Of a DNA stretch of 13,571 nt, positions 7,201 through 11,958 are shown one piece after another. Source of the stretch: Desulfobacterales bacterium (GTDB lineage: Bacteria > Desulfobacterota > Desulfobacteria > Desulfobacterales > UBA2174_A); NCBI GenBank assembly GCA_025454075.1, contig JALOPD010000080.1, forward strand, positions 1 to 13,571, given 5' to 3'. Both the position numbers and the translations under genes were made by a program. Every line of letters begins with the position of its first letter. Position 1 is the first letter of the stretch. Under the pieces are notes generated by a model that did no database searches, had not been told where the DNA came from, and was given only the letters and a program-made list of their open reading frames with translations.

Positions 7201-8473
7201 CTTCGGCGACCCCGCCAACCCCCTGCTCCTGTCCGTGCGCAGCGGGTCCGCCATCTCCCAGCCCGGGATGATGGACACTCTCCTCGACGTGGGCAACAAC
7301 CTGGACATCGCCGCCGGTGTGGCCGGCCGCACCGGCAACGCCTGGTTCGCCTGGGACAACTACCGGCGGTTTCTCCAGAACTACGGCATGGCGCACGACA
7401 TGACCCGCGACGACTTCGACGCCGTGATCGCCGACGGCAAGCGGCGATGGGGGATCCCGCTGAAGCGTCATTTTTCAGGCGAGCAGATGCGCGAGGTGGC
7501 GCTCGCCTACCGGCGTCTGATCGAGGAGGCCGGCATCGAGATGATCGACTCGCCCATCGAACAGCTGCTGCTCGCGATCCGCCGGGTGCTGGCGTCCTGG
7601 GAATCCCCGAAGGCGCTGGCGTACCGGTGCATCATGGGGATCTCCGACGACTGGGGCACCGCCATCGCCATCCAGGCCATGGTCTACGGGAACGTGTCCC
7701 CCGAAGCCGGCACCGGGGTCATCTTCACCCACAACCCGCGCTGGTCCGGGGACGTGCTGAAGCTCTGGGGGGACTTCACCACCGCCAATCAGGGGGAGGA
7801 CGTGGTCTCCGGGCTGGTGCGCACCATGCCGATCTCGCTCTTTCAGCAGGACATCGAAATGCGGGAGACCGACGTCACCCTGGAGACGCACTTCCCGGAG
7901 ATCTACCGCGAGCTGAAGCGTTGGGCCCACGCGCTGATCGACGACCACGGCTGGAGCCCCCAGGAGATCGAGTTCACCTTCGAAGGCCCATCGGCCGCCG
8001 ACCTCTACATGCTGCAAACGCGGGACATGGCCATTCGCGAAAGCCCGAAGGTGTTGACCTTCGATTTCGAGGCGCCGCCCCACGACCTGCTGCTGGGCCA
8101 CGGCATCGGCGTTAGTGGGGGCGCGATGAGCGGCCGGCTGGTGTTCGGCCTCGAGGACATCGAGGCGTGGCGGGTGCGGGAGCCGAGCACGCACCTCATC
8201 CTGGCCCGCACCGACACGGTGCCCGACGACATCCGCGAGATCAACGCGGCCGACGGGCTGCTGACCGCCAGGGGCGGCTTGACCTCCCATGCGGCGGTCG
8301 TGGCCCACCGCCTGGGCAAGACCTGCGTGGCGGGGTGCGGCAGCATGGAGTGCAGCGAACGCGAAAAGGTGTGCACCTTCCCCACCGCCGTGCTGAAGGC
8401 CGGCGATTGCCTCAGCATGGACGGTCAGGAGGGGTCGGTGTATCGGGGAATCATCCGGGTCAAGGAGGCGTGA
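4280..8473 (+). CDS. Pyruvate phosphate dikinase-like protein with a ~900-residue unassigned N-terminal region and no PEP/pyruvate barrel
   Basis: The protein has 1397 residues. Residues ~905-1265 match the ATP-grasp domain of pyruvate phosphate dikinase: LGTKGFNLVRLHDLG with Lys915, SVRSGS with Arg987, SQPGMMDTLLDVG, EFTFEG with Glu1231 and LQTRD with Gln1246/Arg1248. Residues ~1285-1390 are the swivelling phosphohistidine domain, with His1337 in GGLTSHAAVVAH. The chain ends where that domain ends, so the C-terminal PEP/pyruvate TIM barrel of true dikinases is missing. Residues 1-900 look soluble and largely helical; I recognise no family there. ATP-dependent autophosphorylation of His1337 is plausible, but the acceptor is unknown and the N-terminal region may bind it. 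It should therefore not be called ppdK outright. The ATG at 4280 is preferred to an in-frame GTG at 4262; neither has a clear ribosome-binding site. The GAPDH-like gene begins 2 nt after its stop. Confidence 0.88.
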   Translation: MDAAPKVKSKALEVNLADYHVEVAVDPKYAVLQEVLSKYYGLMEGLNTFLGELSHPYLNWRFIVSEARKYALDYFHLFRQHPRGPDAARLVAEILITAVRSARSGEVASSAVDNLLLYLQTILRESDADFGRFRPVVSEAFAQMHQLPEEAFGLVVRSYYPVKRLAAAFMKRSAASREGFAPLHRLLARYFDHTYAYWLSESDPEAACDREAAEFGGAGACDDLFDDISHRRIRAWQAELLAARDPADPDSREAADRLLALPGFDHFVGAYKKIPQQLLQRGAAGGRGRHLKLIFLFQMMNVAGLALIHEETLRDINQTLTWIIVNENYRNIQQLIRKTFSILKERSQSYPATALTCVLNMGRGVYKTDDIDLLNFFIDALIDFGFQSPSLQGVDDEWRIRVNSSHLLNIRTWLELIKLNPKRSTRLLSALVIHLSVGGVLIRDIDLFPRDVTGLLNSPVHPAYHLVKQLARLCPVFFNDIGAEGRLRDVSTRIDELSQRRDVLVHFLRKQSHVESSNQIIPFMEAAFRFWQTQEKEGLAPFVPPSIFDQIDSRGPHVKGLHRVMQRLVKKGVRIPDDLLTLPPEDLASRLGYVPGVSTVDIERFELAVEFYKLLCQKYRFGIVELENYLSQLRPEALPELSRLEQALAETDAPRRMALLLGYLETLKAVITSDAVYDIREDIYQKRHITIDIPSMYGSYHEMKFDCLGLTLRLEAIVNALFESLIRDIDLTLITQATFGQIHQTLQLFDQALRLDGIRSAEFERQLEFLRDSLAVKGFTLTQYLDIFKGFAQAVQNIIKDHFNNLHGANLNRILPQLPAERVLPKYLPREPLEDRERLNHRIAEIFFRDQIAGALGLQQLDLFLGRILNTLFQQSYKLPQAQLRQLLLYDPHTSLVAIDSPHSCEIGVIHLGTKGFNLVRLHDLGFRVPPGFVVTTEVFRCREVIESYAPAQRYFHEQITRHLRRLEQATGKVFGDPANPLLLSVRSGSAISQPGMMDTLLDVGNNLDIAAGVAGRTGNAWFAWDNYRRFLQNYGMAHDMTRDDFDAVIADGKRRWGIPLKRHFSGEQMREVALAYRRLIEEAGIEMIDSPIEQLLLAIRRVLASWESPKALAYRCIMGISDDWGTAIAIQAMVYGNVSPEAGTGVIFTHNPRWSGDVLKLWGDFTTANQGEDVVSGLVRTMPISLFQQDIEMRETDVTLETHFPEIYRELKRWAHALIDDHGWSPQEIEFTFEGPSAADLYMLQTRDMAIRESPKVLTFDFEAPPHDLLLGHGIGVSGGAMSGRLVFGLEDIEAWRVREPSTHLILARTDTVPDDIREINAADGLLTARGGLTSHAAVVAHRLGKTCVAGCGSMECSEREKVCTFPTAVLKAGDCLSMDGQEGSVYRGIIRVKEA

Positions 8474-8475
8474 TC

Positions 8476-9732
8476 ATGGCGGCATCGGTCGGTTCCGAAT
8501 TAAAACTGGGCATCAACGGCCTCGGCCGCATCGGGAAGCTGACGCTCTGGCACCATGCGGCCCGAAAATTCTTCGGCGAGATCGTGGTCAACCTCGGCCG
8601 CAAGGCGGGGACCTCCCTGTCGGACGTCGCCCATTACATCGAGCGCGACTCCACCTACGGGTGGCTGCACGGCTATCTCTACGGCCATCAGGCCCGCTCC
8701 GTCGTCACCGACATCGACGAGGCCAAGGGCCGCCTGCGGATCGACGGCCTCCCGGTCCGGTTCCTGCGCGAGACGCGCAACCCGGCCGAGATCGGCTGGG
8801 CCGAGCACGGCGTGCGGCTGGTCGTGGACGCCAGCGGCCAGTTCCTGGACCCCAGCGCCGGCCCGGATGCCGTCAGGGGCTCCGTGCGCGGGCACCTGGC
8901 GGCCGGCGCCGAGAAGGTGGTGGTCTCGGCCCCCTTCAAGCTCAAGGACAAGGCGGCGCCGATGCCGGCGGACATCATCACCACCGTCATGGGGGTGAAC
9001 GGCAACGACTACGACCCGCGGCGGCACCGGATCGTGTCCTGCGCGTCCTGCACCACCACCTGCCTGGCGCACATGATGCGCCCGCTCATCAACGCCTTCG
9101 GGGCCAAGCGCATTCTGTCGGCGTCCATGGCCACCGTGCATGCGGCCACGAGCTCCCAGGAGGTGCTCGACCGGCTGCCGGAGGCCGGCAAGACCGACCT
9201 GCGCAAGAGCCGCAGCATCCTGAACAACATCATCCTCACCTCGACCGGTGCGGCCAACGCGCTGCGCCTGGTCATCCCGGAGATGAAGGACATCCCCTTC
9301 ATCGCGGAGTCGGTGCGCATCCCCACCAGCACGGGCTCGCTCATCATCCTGGTGATCAACCTCCAGGAGGAGCCCGCCGGCGGCCGCATCGATCGGGCGG
9401 CGATCAACGCCATCTACCGCCAGGCGGCAGCCGACACCCCGGAGGGCTACCTGCTCTACAGCGAGCAGCAGAACGTGTCGGCCGACATCATCGGCATGCC
9501 GCGCGCGGCGGCGATCATCGAAAGCTGCGAGACCCACACGCGCACGGCCGAGGCCTCGGTGGACCTGTCGAAGGTCCCCGGGATGCCTCCGGAGCTGCTG
9601 GCCTCCCTGAAAAGCATGGTGATCCGGGTCCCGGTGACCCAGGCGGTGATCTACGGATGGTACGACAACGAGAAGGGCAGTTACGTCCGCATGCTGGGCG
9701 ACCGGACGGTGTCCATCGCCGAGACGCTCTAA
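8476..9732 (+). CDS. Glyceraldehyde-3-phosphate dehydrogenase-like protein, long divergent form
   Basis: This 418-residue homologue of phosphorylating GAPDH (usual length ~335) keeps the Rossmann start GINGLGRIG (residues 12-20), the nucleophile Cys192 in SCASCTTTCLAH (usual form SNASCTTNCLAP), catalytic His222 in TVHAATSSQ, the NNIILTSTGAA segment, SVRIPT and the C-terminal WYDNEKGSY. The reaction would be oxidation of glyceraldehyde-3-phosphate to 1,3-bisphosphoglycerate, or the reverse in gluconeogenesis. Differences are notable: the Asp that normally follows Asn after the second beta strand and contacts NAD is absent (VNLGRKAG, residues 38-44), two Asn near the nucleophile are Cys189 and Thr195, and ~40 extra residues precede Cys192. 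Another aldehyde substrate or NADP use is possible. AAGGAGG at 8462-8468 sits inside the end of the preceding gene, and 2 nt separate stop and start, indicating translational coupling. A housekeeping gap gene may exist elsewhere. Confidence 0.85.
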   Translation: MAASVGSELKLGINGLGRIGKLTLWHHAARKFFGEIVVNLGRKAGTSLSDVAHYIERDSTYGWLHGYLYGHQARSVVTDIDEAKGRLRIDGLPVRFLRETRNPAEIGWAEHGVRLVVDASGQFLDPSAGPDAVRGSVRGHLAAGAEKVVVSAPFKLKDKAAPMPADIITTVMGVNGNDYDPRRHRIVSCASCTTTCLAHMMRPLINAFGAKRILSASMATVHAATSSQEVLDRLPEAGKTDLRKSRSILNNIILTSTGAANALRLVIPEMKDIPFIAESVRIPTSTGSLIILVINLQEEPAGGRIDRAAINAIYRQAAADTPEGYLLYSEQQNVSADIIGMPRAAAIIESCETHTRTAEASVDLSKVPGMPPELLASLKSMVIRVPVTQAVIYGWYDNEKGSYVRMLGDRTVSIAETL

Positions 9733-9734
9733 CC

Positions 9735-9853
9735 GGCGGCCGATAAACGCCCATCTGCGGTGTTACGCTCATCCCGCTTCCATTGCGGCGTACTGAAGTA
9801 CGCCGCATGGAGCGGGACTCGCGTGCCTTGCATCCGGGCATTTCTCGACCGCC
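9735..9853. repeat. Long imperfect palindrome, copy 2 of an intergenic repeat family
   Basis: The ends at 9735-9752 and 9836-9853 are inverted copies (15 of 18 positions). The core is GGCGTAC-TGAA-GTACGCC flanked by CCCGCT..CCAT / ATGG..AGCGGG, so nearly the whole 119 bp can fold back on itself. It shares GCGGGACTCGCGTGCCTTG (9812-9830) and the GGCGTAC core with copy 1 at 3814-3938. Like copy 1 it begins within 2 nt of a stop codon, here that of the GAPDH-like gene. Confidence 0.75.
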
Positions 9854-9866
9854 TGTTTCTCTAATG

Positions 9867-9899
9867 AAAAAACCGTGCACGAAGGTGCACGGTTTTTTT
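9867..9899. terminator. Bidirectional intrinsic terminator
   Basis: AAAAAACCGTGCAC (9867-9880), a GAAG loop, then GTGCACGGTTTTTTT (9885-9899) form a tight hairpin with a U-tract on both strands. It ends the GAPDH-like transcript on the plus strand and can stop the minus-strand transcript from the ABM gene. Confidence 0.9.
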
Positions 9900-9905
9900 C
9901 ATGAC

Positions 9906-10003
9906 ATAAAAGCGGCCTTCCACGTCCGGTCACAGGAGCGATTGACGACCGCCGTGTCAAAAAACTTCGTTCGGCAGCGGAACAGACCGAAGGCCGCTTT
10001 TAT
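9906..10003 (-). other. Structured inverted-repeat element with nested hairpins
   Basis: ATAAAAGCGGCCTTC (9906-9920) and its perfect 15-bp complement (9989-10003) enclose 68 nt. Inside, CACG..CGGTC (9921-9931) pairs with GACCG..CGTG (9947-9956), and TTCGG / CCGAA can form a second hairpin, giving a three-way-junction-like fold. The right arm overlaps the TAA stop (10000-10002) of the minus-strand ABM gene, so on that strand it would form its 3' UTR. It could be a mobile-element remnant, an RNA-stability element or part of a termination region. I recognise no known RNA family. Confidence 0.5.
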
Positions 10004-10296
10004 CCGGTGAACCCGTAGTGGTAGACTTCGTAGGTGGTTTCCCCGCCCAGCAGTTTGTCCACCTTGGCCTGGATCTCTTTGCGGTCCCGGCTGGCCAGCC
10101 AGTTCTTCCAGTCCTGCGAAGATTGCCAGGTGCTGATCACGATGAATTCTTCGGGCTTTTCGAGGCTGCGCAGGGTCTCGCCGGAGATGTAGCCTTCCTG
10201 CGCCGTGGCCAGCATGCGCATCTGCCGGAAGAGGGTGATCATCTCCCGGGCCTTGTCTGCGGACACTCGTCGTTTGATCAATACCTTGATCGCCAT
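10000..10296 (-). CDS. Antibiotic biosynthesis monooxygenase (ABM) domain protein
   Basis: This 98-residue single-domain protein has the pattern of the ABM / dimeric alpha-beta barrel fold: the opening strand MAIKVLIKRRV, a helix with KAREMITLFRQMR, GYISGETLRSLEKPEEFIVISTWQS, then SSQDWKNWLASRDRKEIQAKVD. Members range from heme-degrading or quinol monooxygenases to proteins with no known reaction. The substrate here cannot be read from sequence, and the ABM name does not imply antibiotic synthesis. The ATG is well supported, because the minus strand carries GGAAGGAGGG just upstream (complement of 10302-10311). It is transcribed opposite to the GAPDH-like gene and shares a bidirectional terminator region with it. 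A hairpin and 220 bp separate it from rsmA on the same strand, so it is probably a separate transcript. Confidence 0.85.
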   Translation of the reverse strand: MAIKVLIKRRVSADKAREMITLFRQMRMLATAQEGYISGETLRSLEKPEEFIVISTWQSSQDWKNWLASRDRKEIQAKVDKLLGGETTYEVYHYGFTG

Positions 10297-10345
10297 GACA
10301 CCCTCCTTCCGAAAACACCTCGTTTAGGCTTTGATCTCCTGTCAA

Positions 10346-10374
10346 AGAGTAGACCAGCCGCCCGACACGGTCAA
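10346..10374 (-). promoter_or_regulatory. Candidate promoter for the ABM gene
   Basis: Read on the minus strand, TTGACC (complement of 10369-10374) is followed after exactly 17 bp by TACTCT (complement of 10346-10351). The -35 is strong and the -10 is weak. The start would fall about 45 nt upstream of the ATG. No operator is evident. Confidence 0.35.
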
Positions 10375-10481
10375 GCCCCAAGCAAAATCGCTCAAAGCCG
10401 GCCGGCCCGCCGTTTCCTCGAGCGGTGCCGACATCGGCGTTGATTCAAAAGTGATTCGGCTCCTCCCCTTGGTTCCTGGCA

Positions 10482-10521
10482 AATGAATCATCCCCGCCGT
10501 TTACGGAGGGGATGATTCATT
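10482..10521 (-). terminator. Hairpin at the rsmA stop, probable terminator
   Basis: AATGAATCATCCCC (10482-10495) pairs perfectly over 14 bp with 10508-10521, and the loop contains a further CCGT/ACGG stem. On the minus strand it overlaps the rsmA TGA (10517-10519) and is followed only by TTTGCC. Termination is therefore likely but not classical. Confidence 0.6.
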
Positions 10522-11374
10522 CGGGCATCAGACGCCTCAGGCTGATTTCCAGGGCGACGAACTCCTCCGCCGACAGGGTCTCGGCGCGCCGCGCGGAGTC
10601 GATTCCCGCTTGCTCCAGCGCGCGGGCCGCCAGGCCGGGGCTGATCGAAAGCCCCGATGCGGACAGCGCGTTCCTGAGGGTTTTTCTGCGCTGGCCGAAG
10701 GCCGCGGCGATCAGTTTGAACAACCGGGCTTCATCGTGAGGCGGGTCGGCGCGGGGCGGCGCAAATCGGATTTCGAGCACCTCGGAGTCGACTTTGGGGA
10801 CGGGGTGGAAGGCTCCGGCCCCGACGCGGCACAGGGGCTTCACCGCCGCGCAGTAAGCGAGCATGGCGGTGATGCGGCCGTAGTCCCTGCCGCCGGGCGG
10901 CGCTGTCAGCCGGACCGCCAGTTCCCGTTGAAACATGAGCACGGCTCTCGGCACGTGTCGGCGGGATTCGATTAAACGGATCACGACCTGAGAGGAGATG
11001 TTGTAGGGAAGATTGCCGAAGACGGTGAGCGGTCGGCCGGCCTGCCGGGCCAGGCCGGCCCAGTCGATGTCAAGAACATCCGCCTCCACCATCTGCACAT
11101 TTGAGACCCCGGCGGCCTGAAGCTCGTCTTTCAGGACCGCAGCGAGACGGCGGTCTTTTTCGATGGCGATCACGGACCGCACCGCCTGCGCCAGAGGAAG
11201 CGTCAACGCACCCAGGCCGGGGCCGATTTCCACCACGACATCTTCCTGGCAGACCCCCGACCGGTTCACGATCATCTGCGCGATCGAAGGGTCGGAAAGG
11301 AAGTTCTGCCCCAGCCGCTTCTGCGGATGAAGCGCATGCAAACGGAGAAGCGCTCGAGGAGACATCAGGGCCAT
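10517..11374 (-). CDS. rsmA: 16S rRNA (adenine(1518)-N(6)/adenine(1519)-N(6))-dimethyltransferase
   Basis: RsmA (KsgA) uses S-adenosylmethionine to dimethylate two adjacent adenines in the 3'-terminal helix of 16S rRNA, a late small-subunit maturation step. The 285-residue product has every expected landmark: KRLGQNFLSD (19-28), the SAM-binding VVEIGPGLGALT with GxGxG-type loop at 51-55, the acidic EADVLD, the catalytic NLPYNISS (121-128), FQRE, and the C-terminal FGQRRKTLRNAL helical region. It is close to the usual ~270-residue length. The ATG at 11374 is chosen; Met4 at 11365 is an alternative start. A longer reading from a TTG at 11464 adds 30 residues that do not look like the family. 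No clear Shine-Dalgarno is visible. It is a housekeeping gene, divergent from the small winged-helix gene. Confidence 0.96.
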   Translation of the reverse strand: MALMSPRALLRLHALHPQKRLGQNFLSDPSIAQMIVNRSGVCQEDVVVEIGPGLGALTLPLAQAVRSVIAIEKDRRLAAVLKDELQAAGVSNVQMVEADVLDIDWAGLARQAGRPLTVFGNLPYNISSQVVIRLIESRRHVPRAVLMFQRELAVRLTAPPGGRDYGRITAMLAYCAAVKPLCRVGAGAFHPVPKVDSEVLEIRFAPPRADPPHDEARLFKLIAAAFGQRRKTLRNALSASGLSISPGLAARALEQAGIDSARRAETLSAEEFVALEISLRRLMPE

Positions 11375-11435
11375 TTTCGTTCTACCGACCGAATCGCTTC
11401 GCACACGTAGAAAAAAAGTCCTCGGATTCGGCGGC

Positions 11436-11464
11436 AGCGTAGCAGGAAATCGCGGCGGGATCAA
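11436..11464 (-). promoter_or_regulatory. Candidate promoter for rsmA
   Basis: On the minus strand, TTGATC (complement of 11459-11464) and TACGCT (complement of 11436-11441) are spaced 17 bp apart and lie about 60 nt before the rsmA ATG. Both boxes are partial matches. The call rests on spacing and on the position in a divergent intergenic region. Confidence 0.33.
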
Positions 11465-11500
11465 TCCGGCTGGAGAATCCGCATCTGTTCTTCTCTTTTC

Positions 11501-11529
11501 TTGACTTTTCTAATTTCATCCATTAGGTT
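11501..11529 (+). promoter_or_regulatory. Candidate promoter for the coiled-coil/winged-helix gene
   Basis: TTGACT (11501-11506) and TAGGTT (11524-11529) are separated by 17 bp in an AT-richer patch. The -35 is nearly consensus and the -10 is weak. Transcription would begin near 11536, about 50 nt before the ATG at 11588. It is back to back with the proposed rsmA promoter, about 36 bp away. Confidence 0.4.
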
Positions 11530-11587
11530 GCCTTTCAAATTGCTAATTCGCGGATCAGAAACCACATCCTATAGAGGGAGGCAACCC

Positions 11588-11947
11588 ATGCCTAGAAAAA
11601 AAGGCAAGTCCATCAGTTTCGACGCCATGGTGAAGTTCTTCCTGCACACCTACGATATCCCGACCAAGCGGGATGTCGAAAAACTCATGGGTCGCCTGGA
11701 CCGCCTGGAGACCATGATCGCATCGGCGGCGGCAGCCGGCCGCGGCCGAGCCGTTCGGCGCCGCGGCGGGGTCCCGGCCGCCGAAGCCGTTCTGGGCGCC
11801 ATCAAGCGTTCCCGGCAGGGGCTCAAGTTCGCCGACATTCAAGCCAAAACCGGTTTTGTCGACAAGAAGATCCGCAACATCATTTTCCGCCTGAACAAGC
11901 TCGGCAAAATCAAGCGGCACAGCCGCGGGGTTTACGTCGCCCTATAG
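11588..11947 (+). CDS. Small coiled-coil and winged-helix-like protein, function unknown
   Basis: I do not recognise a named family for this 119-residue protein. Residues 1-10 are basic (MPRKKGKS). Residues ~11-45 (FDAMVKFFLHTYDIPTKRDV and on to RLDRLETMI) form a short amphipathic helix and coiled coil resembling the phasin-type TKRDVE..RLDRLE pattern. Residues ~46-65 are an Ala/Gly/Arg-rich linker. Residues ~66-119 resemble a winged-helix DNA-binding domain, with the LKFADIQAKTGFVDKKIRNI helix-turn-helix and a KIKRHSRGVYVAL wing. A small oligomeric, basic nucleic-acid-binding protein is the best guess. The ATG has GAGGGAGG (11574-11581) just upstream; an in-frame upstream TTG at 11501 lies inside the promoter and is rejected. 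An M16C peptidase gene begins 11 nt after its stop, so the two are probably co-transcribed. Confidence 0.75.
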   Translation: MPRKKGKSISFDAMVKFFLHTYDIPTKRDVEKLMGRLDRLETMIASAAAAGRGRAVRRRGGVPAAEAVLGAIKRSRQGLKFADIQAKTGFVDKKIRNIIFRLNKLGKIKRHSRGVYVAL

Positions 11948-11958
11948 CCGGGTCCTGC

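Noticed and set aside
5396..7471. 691-aa open frame on the minus strand inside the dikinase-like gene
   Set aside because: The composition is that of a shadow frame, no recognisable motif is present, and the plus strand carries conserved dikinase motifs in this stretch.
10018..10443. 141-aa plus-strand frame across the ABM gene
   Set aside because: It overlaps the ABM gene in antisense and has no motif, while the minus-strand ABM gene has a strong ribosome-binding site.
11375..11464. TTG-started 30-residue N-terminal extension of rsmA
   Set aside because: The added residues do not resemble RsmA N-termini, and the candidate promoter falls within this stretch.
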